A stretch of DNA of 64,000 bases from DASTFY01 sp963769115 (lineage in GTDB: Bacteria > Actinomycetota > Acidimicrobiia > Acidimicrobiales > Ilumatobacteraceae). Both the position numbers and the translations under genes were made by a program. Location of the stretch: contig CAVYKN010000011.1 of NCBI GenBank assembly GCA_963769115.1, positions 1-64,000 on the forward strand. Reading direction: 5' to 3'. The notes beneath the pieces are model-generated. The model was not told the DNA's origin and did no database searches. It saw only the letters and a program-made list of their open reading frames with translations. The first letter of the stretch is position 1, and every line of letters begins with the position of its first letter. Shown here piece after piece: positions 7,679 through 18,067 of this stretch.

Positions 7679-9277
7679 TTAGAGCGCTCCCTTGTGCCAC
7701 GGACCGGTGATCGCGAACGTGCCTCCCGAACCGGCGACATCGTCACCGAAGAAGTTGCAGAACAGGAACTCCCCGTCGGGACTCCAGCAGGCACCGGCGA
7801 ACTCGGACTCGCTGAAGATGTTCTCGGCGAGCGGGAACGCCTCACCTTCGAGCGTGAGACCGACCAGACGGCCGCTACTGCCGCCGTGGTACGGACTGAC
7901 GTCGAAGTTGGGGTCCTCGCCCGGTTGGGCGTGGTTGGCGTCGGATGCGTCGTCCTCGCACAGCACGATTCCGCCACGGGGGCTGACGGCGAGGTTGTCC
8001 GGTGAGTCGAGCACGCTGCCGCCCGGAGACTCGAACAACACCCGCAGGGTCCCTTCGTCGATGCGAAACTCCCAGATCTGGCCGTAGCCCTCCTCGTAAC
8101 TGCGACCCGACTCGTCGACCCCGTTGACGTCACCGTTCTTGACCCCGCCGCCACTGGTGGAGACGAAGAAGATGCTGCGGTCCGCGTAGAAGATGCCCTC
8201 GAGGCGATTGAACAGCGCGGCGCCAGCCGCGTAGCCGTTCTCGAACACCGTGTTGACGTTCGAACCCGGCGGATTCGGATCGACGATGTTGATCCAGGCG
8301 ACGTCGAAGACCGTCGTTTCGGGGTCGAAACCGTCACGAAGGTCACGGGCAGGACTCGGCGGATTGGACACGCCCAGGATCTGCAACGTGCCCCCGGCGT
8401 ACGGGTTGGACGGGTTGTTGGGCACGAACCGATAGAACCCGCTGCCCTGGGCTGACCCGGCGTCCTCGGTCTCATAGATGATCCCCGTTGCGGGGTCGAC
8501 TGCCACCGCCTCGTGCGCGAAGCGCCCCATCTGTACGACGGGTTGTGGAGTTGCTGGTGACTGGGCGAGCGAGAGTCCGGCGGGCACGGGGTAGACGTAG
8601 CCGTGGGGCTGCGTCTGCGCCTCCGGCGAATCGGTCGGGTTGCCCGGCTCCTGGACGATCTCTTCGCACGTGAACCAGGCGTTCAATCCGGGGTGCACAC
8701 CGCCGGCGCAGTTGACCACGGAGCCGACGTTGCAGACGAAGTCCTCGATATTGCCGCCGGTCCGATGGAACGCGCGCCGGTCGAATCGGATCGTCGTGTT
8801 GCCGCCGCGTGAGTTGGGATCGTACGTGCCCGGGTAGCTCCGGATCCCACCGCCGACTTCGCGTCCAACCACGAAGTGGCCCTGCGTGGCCGCGGCGCCG
8901 GAACCGGAGAACCGGATCTCGTGGTTGCGAACGAGCCGCACGCCGTGACGCCCGTCGGCGAACGCGCCCATGCCGTCGCACGCGCGAGGTGTGAGCGTGC
9001 CATCCGACATCGGGTCGCCGATACGGCTCAAGACGGCGTACCGGAAGTGGGCGGGCAGGGCGAGCCATGCCTCGCCTCCATTGATCGGCGAGCGCGGCTC
9101 GAGCTCGCCGTATCCCTTCCGTACGGAGGCTCGGTTCGACTGAGCACGAGCGCCGCCCAACGGTGCTGCGGCAGCGAGACGCCGGGTGACGGCCTCGACA
9201 CCGGTGCCCATCACGACCGCCCCGGCGGTCGCGGCTCCCGCTCCCTTCAGAAACGAACGACGGTCAAGCGCTGTCAT
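7679..9277 (-). CDS. PhoX-family (DUF839) phosphatase-like protein, Tat-exported
   Basis: A 532-residue protein. The N terminus DRRSFLKGAGAATAGAVVMG is a twin-arginine signal (RRSFLK). The body matches the PhoX/DUF839 beta-propeller: LVRNHEIR, TFCEE-like FTCEEIVQEPGN, GRFAHEAVAVDPATG, EDAGSAQGSGFYRFVPN and a late SPDGEFLFCNFF. PhoX enzymes are calcium/iron alkaline phosphatases that act outside the cell. AGGGAG six bases upstream fixes the ATG at 9277. Whether it is a true phosphatase or another DUF839 protein cannot be decided here. Confidence 0.88.
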   Translation of the reverse strand: MTALDRRSFLKGAGAATAGAVVMGTGVEAVTRRLAAAAPLGGARAQSNRASVRKGYGELEPRSPINGGEAWLALPAHFRYAVLSRIGDPMSDGTLTPRACDGMGAFADGRHGVRLVRNHEIRFSGSGAAATQGHFVVGREVGGGIRSYPGTYDPNSRGGNTTIRFDRRAFHRTGGNIEDFVCNVGSVVNCAGGVHPGLNAWFTCEEIVQEPGNPTDSPEAQTQPHGYVYPVPAGLSLAQSPATPQPVVQMGRFAHEAVAVDPATGIIYETEDAGSAQGSGFYRFVPNNPSNPYAGGTLQILGVSNPPSPARDLRDGFDPETTVFDVAWINIVDPNPPGSNVNTVFENGYAAGAALFNRLEGIFYADRSIFFVSTSGGGVKNGDVNGVDESGRSYEEGYGQIWEFRIDEGTLRVLFESPGGSVLDSPDNLAVSPRGGIVLCEDDASDANHAQPGEDPNFDVSPYHGGSSGRLVGLTLEGEAFPLAENIFSESEFAGACWSPDGEFLFCNFFGDDVAGSGGTFAITGPWHKGAL

Positions 9278-9423
9278 GTGGCTCTCCCTTCCACCGGACC
9301 CTGAGCGAGCTCAGGGTCGTGAATGCGCCCGCGTGACACCACGTATACCCACTGCCGGCGACCATCACGCCAACCGCGCCCAGCACATCCCAACGCCAGG
9401 CAGGCCGACGGACCGCCGGCCGG

Positions 9424-12029
9424 TTACCGCACGATGACGGTCGTCACTTCGGTGTTGACGACCGAACCGTCGCCGGCGGTGATGACCACTGCGATGGTGT
9501 GCTCGCCGATGGTGATCGACTTGGTCGTCTTCACGTCGATCTGGAACTTGTTGTACGCCGCGTCGTAACGGACGCAGCCGTTGCTGTCGCCGTCGAGCGT
9601 GACCTGCACCCGGCACACCGGAGCGAGCAGCGCGGCCGCGGCCTGATCGGAGAGCAAGGCACCGGAGGCGGTCCCGAGTTGGAACTTCACGGGGATCGTC
9701 GACCCCCGCCGGTAGTTGGTCTGTGGAATCGGGTCGAGGAACCCGCCGAAGGCGTATCGGACGACGTACGTACACGCGACCGTCCTGATGTTGCCGGCTC
9801 GGTCCGCCCCGGAGACGTCGACCGACTTGACCCCGGGTGAGGCCAGCTGGGCCGCCGCGATCGGGCTGGTCACGGTGCCGTTCACAGGCCCGGAGAGTGC
9901 GTCCGTGACAGTCGCCGAGACCGAGCCCGCGGAGCTGCCCACCACCAGCGCAGGCGTCGCCGAGCAGGTCACGGTCGGCGCGGTGAGATCCACGTTGACC
10001 GTCGCCGAGGCCGAGCCGACTTCGCCGGCGACGTCGGCGCATCCGGCGGTCAGCACGATCCCGAGTCCCTCGCCGATCGTGGACGACGATGTAACGCAGT
10101 TGGCCGGGTCGATGCCCGAGCCGCCCGCTTCGTCGGCCCAGTTCCACGTCACGGTGACTGGGCTGTTCGTCCATCCGTTCGCATTCGGCGCGGGTGCAGC
10201 CGTCGGGTCGGCCACCGGTGGGACCGTGTCGGACGGGCCACCGAACTCGTAGGCGCCGATGTCGAAACCTGCGAACTGCGGACGGGCGGTGCCGCGCTGG
10301 TCGTCTGGCGGTGCCAGGGCCGGATTGCCGGCGTCGATGGCCGGGCTCGCGGCGTTCAGCGCCATCGTGGGTGTGCGTCCCGGCCAGGCGAGCGTGAGCG
10401 GTGCGAGCAGCGGATCACCGGTCTGGGTGATCCCCGGGCACGACGTGCGTGTGTCGTCGAGCGGGTGCGGCGTCACGAGATTGCTCCACCCGCTCGTCGA
10501 CACACCGCCCCGGACGAAGCACTCGTCGTGGCCGCTGTTGGCGGCGACGATCGTGTTGCGTAGGACCAAGGAAGTGGTCTCGCCGGTCGTGGGCTTGTAG
10601 ACGGTGATGCCGGCGCCGTCGCCGGTGCTCTCGTTGCCGGCAACGGTCGAGTTGACCACGGTCAGCGAACCGGCGACGGTGAAGACGGCTCCACCGGCGT
10701 CGGCGCCGTTTTGGGCGCCCTCGCCACCGCCGACACCGCGCACGGCGGCGTTGCGCGTGAACGTGCTGTTGCTGATCGTGATGTTTGCCTGGTGACCGAA
10801 GATCGCACCACCCAGCCCGGCGCCGCCACCACCACCGAAGTCGGTGGCGTTGCCGGCGAACGTTCCACCCTCGCCCGGCTCACCGAAGACGTCCCCGCCC
10901 GGGCCGCTGCCGCCGCCACCACCGAAACCGCCATCGCCGCCTCCTCCGCCGGGAAATGGCTCGGCGAACGCCGCTCCCGCTCCGCCGCCACCGCCGAAAC
11001 CGCCCTGACCGCCGTCCCCTGTGTCCCAGCCGCCGCCGCCTCCTCCTCCGCCGTAGCCGCCGGTGCCCCCGGTGCCCGACTGGGTCAGCAGACTGCCGCC
11101 CGGCGACGGATCGCGCGCGGCTCCGCCGCCGCCTCCACCGCCGGCGCAACCGTCGTGACCGTCCTCACCGGTGAATGGAATGAGCGAATTGGCGTCGCCA
11201 CCGTCTCCTCCGCACCGGTACCCGCCGTCCCCGGACGTGTTGGTGCTGATCGTGCCTCCTCCACCCGCACCGTGGTCGGAGCCGGAGTCCGCGCCGTTGC
11301 CGCGCGACCCGCCACCACCTCCGCCACCCGCGTCGCCTCGCCCGCCATTGCCACCCAGGCCACCGCCCCCGCCGCCGGCACCGTCGAACTGGCTGCCGGT
11401 ACTGCCGTTGCCGCCCGTCGCCGTGTTCCCCTCGAACGTGCTCCACTGCACGAGCAGCGAGCCGCCGTGGACGAAGATCGCCCCGCCGGCGCCCATCCCG
11501 CCGCCACCGCCGCGAGCGCCGTTGCCGCCCCTGACGGCGAAGCCCTTGACGTGCACCTCGCGCAGGTCGAGGGAGCCGCCGGCGCTCACCGAGAACGCGC
11601 GCATCGGCTGGGTCGTCGACCGTACGATGATCGCCCCGCGACCCTCGATGATGATCGGCGAGGTGATCTGCGGCGTCGCCGTGGGACCCGTTCGCGTTGT
11701 CGTCGTCGTCGATCACGTTCGTGAGGAGGTAGGCACCGCCCCCGAGCTCGATGACGTCGGCGCCGCTGCCGGCGACACAGCCGGTGTCGAAGGAGGGCCC
11801 GATGCCGTCCGGGTAGAACACCACGCTGGTGTCGTAGTTCGCCGCGAGGATCGCCTCTTGCAGCGAACAGCCAGGGATGCCGAGTCCCTGCTGGGTGGTA
11901 TTGACGACGATCGACGCGGCGTAGACCGGCGACGTCACGAGCGGGCTGAGCGCCAGAGCACTTCCCGCGAGCACGCCCGCGGTCATCGCGCCGAGCGCGT
12001 CGGAGGGCCAGGTTCGACATCGTTTTCAC
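9424..12029 (-). CDS. CSLREA / choice-of-anchor-Q glycine-rich surface protein (frameshifted)
   Basis: An exported protein of about 865 residues in three pieces. A signal peptide (GVLAGSALALSPLVTSPVYA) leads into CSLQEAILAAN, the CSLREA motif of parallel beta-helix surface proteins. Then come about 250 residues very rich in Gly-Gly and Gly-Ala-Gly, beta-helix rungs (ITISNSTFTRN, LTVVNSTVAGN), the choice-of-anchor-Q segment (SPAIDAGNPAL to FDIGAYEF) and two Ig-like domains. The frame breaks near 11680, and probably again near 12000 where MKTMSNLALR should join the signal peptide. The role is probably adhesion or cell-surface structure; the glycine track is not a PE_PGRS protein. Confidence 0.75.
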
Positions 12030-12381
12030 TTGCTCTGCCTTTCGTGATCAGACCACGCCGCGGCGAGTCGTCGGATGGCCTGCCCGTCGGGACAGACACG
12101 CACGCGTCGTGGACTACGCGATCGGGGCCCCCGGTTGCCTACACTCGGCCGGTGCACGAGCGGCGGGCGGCCAGCACGGGCCTCGGGGCGTGGCCGTTCC
12201 GGCGGCGCGACGAGGAGCTGAACGTCGTCCGCGCCGCGATCGGGCCAGCGCGGCGAACGCGAACGCCGGCGTGGTCAACCTGCGCATCTTCCCGCCCCCT
12301 CCTCGACGTGCATTTGCACTCGACGAGCAGGACAGTCACAGCTGAGCGTGTGACGGCGCGTGTGACGACCGGAGGCGCGAC
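12030..12381 (+). other. Intergenic region between divergent genes
   Basis: 352 bases between the surface-protein gene (minus) and the BTAD regulator gene (plus). I see no gene. It holds the ribosome site GGAGG six bases before the GTG at 12382 and probably both promoters; TACACT near 12139 could be a -10 box, without a convincing -35. Confidence 0.4.
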
Positions 12382-14204
12382 GTGGGTTTGAGCATCCACC
12401 TGTTGGGCCAGCCGAGGATGGAACTGGCCGGGACCCCGATAGCGGACCCCCGCGGCCACAAGGCGTGGGGCTTGCTCGCGTACCTCCTTCGCAGCCGGGT
12501 TCCTCCGTCCAGGGAGCGGGTGGCGAGCCTGCTCTTTCCCGAGGCCGACGATCCGCTGGGGGCGCTCCGTTGGACTCTCTCGGCGCTGCGCCGCCGGCTC
12601 GGCGAGGAGGCCGAGCTCGGCGGCGACCCACTGCGGCTGACGTTGCCGCCCGGAACGTTCGTCGACGTCGACGTCCTCAGCAGGGGATCCTGGATTGAGG
12701 CGATCGCGCTGCCCGGACTCGGCCACGGGTTGTTGGAGGGGCTGGCCTTTCGCTCCAGCCCTGGCTTCGAGATGTGGCTCGAGGGCGAGCGCCGTCACGT
12801 CGCGGGGACCACAAGCGCCGTGCTCCATCAGGCTGCGCTCGCGTTGCTGGCGCGAGGAGAGGCGGTCAGCGCGGCGCATCACGCCGCGGAGCTCGTAGGG
12901 CTCAACCCCTACGAGGAGAATGCCCATGTCCTGCTCGTCCGCTGCCTGCGTGTCGCGGGCGATTCCGAGGCTGCGCACGCGTCACGTCGAGGCATGCACC
13001 GAGCTCTTCAGACGCGAGCTGGGCATCGAGCCGACTGCTGCTCTTCGCACCGCGGCTGCCACCTCCGAGGTGGCGGTTGCGGCTCGCGTCTCGGGGCGAG
13101 CGACAGTGCGGGCGCAGGTCGAGGCCGGCGAGGCCGCGCTCGCCGCCGGCGCGATCGAAGCCGGTCTCCACCGTCTGCGCGGCGCCGTCGCGGCCGCTCG
13201 AAGCGTCGACGACCGCGAGCTCCTCTCGAGGGCGCTGGTCGCGCTCGGGGGCGCGCTCGTCCACTCTGCACGCGGCACGGACGAGGAAGGCACCGCCGCG
13301 CTGCACGAAGGTACGACCCTCGCGGAGCAGGTCGGACGGTTCGACGTCGCCGCGAAGGGATGGCGCGAGATCAGCTGGGTCCAGTTCCTGCGTGCGCATT
13401 ACGAACGAGCGGAGGAGTCGTTGACTCACACCGCCGAGCTCGCCGCCGGAAACAACGAGGAGCTCGCCTGGGTCGAGCTGATTCGGGGGGCATGCCGGCA
13501 CGACGTCGGGGATTACGCGGCAGCTGGCGAGCTGCTGCGTTCCGCTTTGGTCCGCGAGGCGACTGCCCTCAGGCCAGCCGCTGGGTCAGGCTCTCACCCT
13601 GCTCGGCCGTTTCCACCTCCTGCGAGGGGACATCGAGGACGCGGTCCACCTCCTCGACCAGGCCCTCGAAGAGGTCGAGGTACGAGGCATGACTGCGTTC
13701 GTGCCGTGGCCGGAGTCATTTCGTGGCGAGGTCGACCTCATACTCGGCGACGTCGCTTCGGCGGAAGCGCGCTTCGAGCACGCATTTGCGCTCGGTTGCC
13801 AGGTCGGCGATCCGTGTTGGGAGAGCATCGCGCTGCGGGGTCTCGGACTCACGGCGGCCGCACGCGGCGACTTTCCCCGCGCTCTCGAGATGCTCGTCGA
13901 CACGCCGAAGCTGTGCCGTCGCCTGCCCGACACGTACCTCTGGATCGAGGCCTACGGGCTCGACGCGCTCTGCGCCGTCGCCGTCGAACACCGAGCGGCA
14001 GCCGCCGGGCGGTGGATCGACGAGCTGGAGGCGATTGCCACGCGCCGGGGGATCCGCGAGCTCCTCCTCCGAGCCACCGTCTACCGAGCTCGTCTCGGAG
14101 AACCCGGCGCACTCGAAGTCGCCCGCGCCCTCGCCGCGCAGATCAACAACCCAGCACTCGACAAGCTGTTCTCGTCCTCGGAGCCCAGCGTCGTCGCGGG
14201 CTGA
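12382..14204 (+). CDS. BTAD/SARP-type transcriptional regulator with TPR domain (two frameshifts)
   Basis: The N terminus (LSIHLLGQPRMELAGTP, then HKAWGLLAYLLRSR) is an OmpR-type winged helix, followed by a bacterial transcriptional activator domain (ALLARGEAVSAAHHAAELV, NPYEENAHVLLVRCLRVAGD). The rest is helical TPR-like sequence. The frame shifts near 12985 (into RHVEACTELFRRELGIEP) and near 13590 (into QALTLLGRFHLLRGD), then stops at 14204. Joined, the product is about 607 residues. GTG 12382 is used because GGAGG lies six bases before it. It is a cytoplasmic activator whose target may be the divergent surface-protein gene; that link is inference. Confidence 0.75.
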
Positions 14205-14333
14205 CGGCCGACGATCGCGGCCGGGCGGGGTCTTTTCAGATCCGCCCCGAAACGCGTCGATCGTGCGATCAGTAGGTCCCTTTGATCACGAAGTACGACC
14301 CACGAATGGTCCCGGCCAGTTTGGATTTCTGTC

Positions 14334-14489
14334 GTGCGAATCGACCAGTACACGCTCGTGATGCATCCGTTGACTCTGGGCGAGGGTGCTCGGCTGTTCC
14401 ACGAAGGTGCACCGCTCACGCGGTTCACGCTCACGAATTGCGTCACGACCACCAAAGGCGTCGTCGTCGTCCGCTATCACCGAGACTGA
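14334..14489 (+). pseudogene. C-terminal remnant of a RibD/DHFR-like reductase
   Basis: 52 codons read IDQYTLVMHPLTLGEGARLF and end FTLTNCVTTTKGVVVVRYHRD, then TGA. This is the last quarter of a DHFR-like (RibD C-terminal) reductase, with no N-terminal part upstream. A truncated gene copy. Confidence 0.6.
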
Positions 14490-14582
14490 CCGGCGGCGCA
14501 GCCCGAGCGACACACGGGCAAGACTTCGGCGATCGACCCGGCGTTCGGTGACGCTTTGAAAGTGCTGCGGGATTGCCGAGGG

Positions 14583-15059
14583 TCAGGCGTCGAGTTGCTG
14601 CCGGGGTCGGCCTCGCGCTTGTCGTCGATTGGTCGCACGCCGGGTACGCCACCGGAGCGTGAGTTCTTCGGCGTCGGTCAACGTTCGCCATCGTGCCAGC
14701 ATCGAGTCGAGCTCGTCGTCCAGCGATGTCGGCCGGCCGGACCGCCAGGCGAAGTAGATCTCGTTGACACGCTTCTCCGCGCAGTCGAGATCGTCCAGGT
14801 GACGCGCGATGACGGCCCTGCCCTGTGGGGTCCGTTTGCGTCCGAGCGTCTTGAAGGTGGCTCCGGCCGCGACGCAGCCCCAGAACCCGTACTGGATGCT
14901 CAACGCGTCTTCGATTACGAAGGTATACAGGTCGTGGGGCAGATCACCGCCGGCTGCCATGGTCGGGCCCGGCACGATGGTCCGAGGCGGCCGCAATGCC
15001 GTCCATGAACATCCCCGGCCCTGCCTGCGAAACGTCACCACCATGTCCTGCTCGGCCAC
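14583..15059 (-). CDS. Conserved hypothetical protein
   Basis: 158 residues: VTFRRQGRGCSWTALRPPRT, then GGDLPHDLYTFVIEDAL, GFWGCVAAGATF, GRKRTPQGRAVIARH and a charged C terminus. I recall actinobacterial proteins with the same SW(T)-LPHDL-TFV(I/V)E-GATF layout but no assigned function. It has no signal peptide or membrane segment. The start is uncertain, since GTG codons just inside are also possible. The 281 bases downstream to 15340 hold no other gene I can support. Confidence 0.6.
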   Translation of the reverse strand: MAEQDMVVTFRRQGRGCSWTALRPPRTIVPGPTMAAGGDLPHDLYTFVIEDALSIQYGFWGCVAAGATFKTLGRKRTPQGRAVIARHLDDLDCAEKRVNEIYFAWRSGRPTSLDDELDSMLARWRTLTDAEELTLRWRTRRATNRRQARGRPRQQLDA

Positions 15060-15340
15060 GAGTCAACGATATGCAGAGCCCGACCCGCCGCCCGACTCGA
15101 TTGGCAGAGTCAAGAGCGTTCAGGGCGTTCGGTGACACGTTCAGATCTCCGGTCCTGCACGGGCGGTGAGCGTCGTCGAGCCGGCGCCTTCGTCACGTCC
15201 GTGCCAGCGGCGTCCCCGTGTCGGCTTGCTGGTCGTCGTCGGTGTGGCTCAGATGGCCGGGCTCTTTCCGCCGACCGTTTCCCCGAGCCGACTGTGCGCG
15301 CGCCGCAAGGTCGCGCGGCCCGCCGCATAATCTCTTGGCG

Positions 15341-16036
15341 ATGAATCGGCTCGACCGGCTCTATGCGCTCGTCGAGGAGTTGCGGGCGGCCGGCTCGCGG
15401 GGCCGCAGTGCGCGCCGCCTGGCAGAGCACTTCGAGGTGAGTGTGCGGACGATCGAGCGCGACATCCTCGCCCTGCAGGAGGCGGGCGTGCCGATCTCGG
15501 CGCAACTCGGGCGGCGCGGCGGCTACATGCTCGACTCCTCGATGACGCTGCCGCCGCTCAACTTCACGCCAGCCGAGGCGGTGGCGATGGCGGTCGGGCT
15601 GCGGCGGCTCGACGACACGCCGTGGGCCCGCGATGCTCGCACTGCGCTGCTCAAGGTCGTTGCCGCGATGCCGGAGCGTGCGGCTGCCCGCGCCCGCACA
15701 CTGGCAGACGGCGTGCGCCTGCTCGTGCAGCCGCTCAGCGCGCCGGATCAGGCGATCGCCGACGCCGTGGTGCGCGCCGTCGAGCACGCCACGCCGATCC
15801 TCATCGACTATCTCGACGTCGGTGGCCAATCGACCGTGCGCGAGGTCGAGCCACACCACGTCGTGCTCGGCCCGAACGGCTCCTACGTCACCGGCTGGTG
15901 CCGGTTGCGCCAGGACGAGCGGGTCTTCCGCATGGACCGCATCCACTCGGTGCAGCCGCTGCCCGGCGAGTTCCGGCAACCCGTCCGCGAGCTCGGCGTG
16001 GAGGACTACGAGACGCGTACGCCGGGATGGGAGTGA
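15341..16036 (+). CDS. WYL-domain transcriptional regulator (YafY/DeoR type)
   Basis: 231 residues. An N-terminal helix-turn-helix (LAEHFEVSVRTIERDILALQ) is followed by GRRGGYML and a WYL-type domain (PILIDYLDVGG to LGPNGSYVTGWCRLRQDERVFRMDRI). The WYL proteins known best bind a small ligand or nucleic acid and control neighbouring genes. CATAAT at 15325-15330 stands ten bases before the ATG, so the mRNA is probably leaderless. The VOC protein gene 60 bases downstream is its likely target or partner. Confidence 0.9.
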   Translation: MNRLDRLYALVEELRAAGSRGRSARRLAEHFEVSVRTIERDILALQEAGVPISAQLGRRGGYMLDSSMTLPPLNFTPAEAVAMAVGLRRLDDTPWARDARTALLKVVAAMPERAAARARTLADGVRLLVQPLSAPDQAIADAVVRAVEHATPILIDYLDVGGQSTVREVEPHHVVLGPNGSYVTGWCRLRQDERVFRMDRIHSVQPLPGEFRQPVRELGVEDYETRTPGWE

Positions 16037-16079
16037 CGAAAGACCGAGAGAAATACCGACATAGGGCTGTCGCCAGTCG

Positions 16080-16094
16080 CGTCGACTGTCGACG
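16080..16094. promoter_or_regulatory. Palindrome directly before the VOC gene
   Basis: CGTCGACTGTCGACG is a perfect inverted repeat with seven-base arms around one central T, ending two bases before the ATG at 16097. It could be an operator for the WYL regulator encoded just upstream. SalI-like GTCGAC halves are common in high-GC DNA, so chance is possible. Confidence 0.4.
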
Positions 16095-16096
16095 AC

Positions 16097-16483
16097 ATGA
16101 CCAACGCCTTCATCCCCAACACGCTCGCCTGGTTCGAGGTCGCGACCGACGACCCCGACACCGCTACCTCGTTCTACGCCGATCTGTTCGGTTGGACGTT
16201 CAGCCCCTTCGGCGACCCTGTGACCACTGGTATGGATTACCGGGTGGCGACAATGGCGGGCAGCGATGCCCCGTTCGGCGGCGTCGTGGCGACAGACGGG
16301 GCGATGCCCGGCCACGCCGTGTTCTACATCGCCGTGGCAGACGTCGCCGCCACCTGCTCGGCGGCCGAGCAGCTCGGCGGCAAGGTCGTGAGCAAGGAGC
16401 TCGAGCCGGCCGCCGGGCCGCCGTTCGCATATCTGCGGGATGCTGTTGGCAGCCTCTTCGGTGTCTTCACCCCGCCTGCGTGA
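16097..16483 (+). CDS. VOC family (glyoxalase/bleomycin-resistance fold) protein
   Basis: 128 residues with the usual VOC opening (NTLAWFEVATDDPDTATSFYADLFGW) and a mirrored second module (GHAVFYIAVADVAATCSAAEQLGGK to LFGVFTPPA). It probably binds a metal or a small aromatic compound, but the reaction is unknown. It follows the WYL regulator gene by 60 bases; regulators of this kind are often next to VOC genes. No ribosome site is evident. Confidence 0.9.
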   Translation: MTNAFIPNTLAWFEVATDDPDTATSFYADLFGWTFSPFGDPVTTGMDYRVATMAGSDAPFGGVVATDGAMPGHAVFYIAVADVAATCSAAEQLGGKVVSKELEPAAGPPFAYLRDAVGSLFGVFTPPA

Positions 16484-16493
16484 AACTGTGGGC

Positions 16494-17165
16494 GTGAGCG
16501 CCGTCCGCAAGCTGTACGACGAGCTGACCGACGACCTGCTGTACGACCCGGCCGTCGGGCGCTCGACGATGATGGGCTACCCATGCGTGCGCCGCGCCGG
16601 CCACTTCTTCGCTTCGTTCGACACACAGGCCGAGGCACTCGTCGTCAAGCTGCCTCGCGAGCGCGTCGCGGAGCTTGTTGCCGACGGCACCGGCGAGCCG
16701 TTCGCCCCGAACGGTCGCGTGTTCCGCGAGTGGGTGACGGTCCCCGAGCCCGACCCGGACGTGTGGGAGCGGCTGCTCGCCGAGGCCCGAGACTTCGCCA
16801 CACCCGCGCAGCGTGCGCCGGCGGGATACGACGAGGAGCTTGCCGACCGGATTCGCGAGGTGCTGTCGGACTTGGGCGTCGACGGTGTGCGTGAGCAGAG
16901 GATGTTCGGCGGCCTCGCTTTCCTCGTTGGCGGCCATATCGCCGTCGCCGCCAGTCGCGAGGGCGGTGTGCTGGTGAACGTCGATAGCGGCGACACCGAC
17001 GCGCTGCTCGAGAAGCCGCACACACGACCGATGGTGATGCGCGGCCGCGAGATGGCCGGCTGGCTGCGCGTCGACCCAGACGGCCTGCGCACGAAGCGTC
17101 AGCTCATCCCATGGGTGAAGCGCGGCGTGAGCACGCCGCTGCCCCGCACCCTGCCCCCGAAGTGA
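16494..17165 (+). CDS. TfoX N-terminal domain protein
   Basis: 223 residues in two parts. Residues 1-105 resemble an MmcQ/YjbR or TfoX-like fold (SFDTQAEALVVKLPRERVAE). Residues 110-215 are a clear TfoX N-terminal domain (REQRMFGGLAFLVGGHIAVAAS to KPHTRPMVMRGREMAGWLRV). Outside competent bacteria these proteins have no known function. The GTG at 16494 lies ten bases after the VOC stop codon, so the two genes may be co-transcribed. Confidence 0.82.
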   Translation: MSAVRKLYDELTDDLLYDPAVGRSTMMGYPCVRRAGHFFASFDTQAEALVVKLPRERVAELVADGTGEPFAPNGRVFREWVTVPEPDPDVWERLLAEARDFATPAQRAPAGYDEELADRIREVLSDLGVDGVREQRMFGGLAFLVGGHIAVAASREGGVLVNVDSGDTDALLEKPHTRPMVMRGREMAGWLRVDPDGLRTKRQLIPWVKRGVSTPLPRTLPPK

Positions 17166-17206
17166 ACACGCCCGGTGCATGCGCGAGACGCCGTTATGGT
17201 GCCGTC

Positions 17207-17693
17207 ATGAGCGACGCGTCGGTCCCCGGCGGCAACGCCATCACTTTTTGAGTGGGCAGGCGGTGCCGATGCTCTTCGACGGCTGATCCACGCCTTCTAC
17301 GACCGAGTCGAGCGCGACGAGCTCCTGTCGCCGTTCTTCCCCGGCGGCGTGAGCGACAAGCACCGCGATCACGTTGCCGCCTGGTGGGTCGAAGTGTTCG
17401 GCGGACCGCCGCGATACACGACCGAGTTGGGCGGCTACGAATCGATGCTGTCTCACCACCGCAACCTCGCGATCACCGCCGAGCAGCGGCACCAGTTCGC
17501 GGCGCTCATGAGTCTCGCCGCAGACGACGCACGGTTGCCCGACGATCCAGAGTTCCGGTCCGCTTTGGTCGCGTACCTCGAGTGGGGCACCCGGCTCGCG
17601 TTGCAGAACTCCCAGCCGGGTGCCGAGGTCGTAGAGCACGCGCCGGTGCCACGCTGGGGTTGGGGCGAGGCACCTCCGTACCTCCCCGGTTGA
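17207..17693 (+). CDS. Group II truncated-haemoglobin-like globin (frameshifted near start)
   Basis: Paralogue of the globin at 22759. After 14 codons (MSDASVPGGNAITF) a TGA appears. Removing one T from the TTTTT run near 17243-17248 restores FEWAGGADALRRLIHAFYDR, matching FEWAGGTPAVRRLIDAFYDR in the paralogue, and the frame then runs to 17693. HHRNLAIT supplies the expected proximal-His region and W(G/W) residues end the chain. Truncated globins bind haem and oxygen or NO in the cytoplasm. TATGGT six bases before the ATG suggests a leaderless mRNA. Confidence 0.8.
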
Positions 17694-17780
17694 TCAACTT
17701 CGCTGTGGGTGCGCCCGACACGCGCACGGAACGAGGTCGTCACCCCGGTCCGGGCGGTCGGGTTCAGCTCTCGTGGAGGC

Positions 17781-17957
17781 TCATGTCCAGCCTGCTACTC
17801 GACCCGCGTCCTCGATCCACTTGTGCAGCTCCGGTTGTTCCAGCTCGTCCATGGCTTTCAGCTTGATGTAGCGGGATCGGTCGGTGGTTCCGAGTGGCGG
17901 CGGAGTGTCGAAGTCTGCGCCTCCGAAGAACACGACGTTCACGGACACGTCGTACAC
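17781..17957 (-). CDS. Small hypothetical protein or C-terminal fragment
   Basis: The last 59 codons of a longer open frame look coding: VNVVFFGGADFDTPPPLGTT then RSRYIKLKAMDELEQPELHK and a stop at 17781. Upstream of residue 1 the frame becomes arginine- and serine-rich in the way of a shadow frame. GTG 17957 is a guess. I do not recognise the family. Confidence 0.4.
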   Translation of the reverse strand: MYDVSVNVVFFGGADFDTPPPLGTTDRSRYIKLKAMDELEQPELHKWIEDAGRVAGWT

Positions 17958-18067
17958 GAGCGGCGCGGGTGGTTCCGACGTCGAGGCTCGACCCCACGAG
18001 GCACCGTCCAGGGGCTGGCGTGCCGCCGGACCGCCGTCATCTTGGCGTCCCCAGTAGCGTCCGGGTC

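Noticed and set aside
10700..11500. PE_PGRS protein
   Set aside because: No PE domain; the CSLREA start and choice-of-anchor-Q end define another family.
10700..11724. Plus-strand Ala/Thr/Pro-rich ORFs opposite the surface protein
   Set aside because: They are the complement of the Gly-rich track, with no ribosome site or family.
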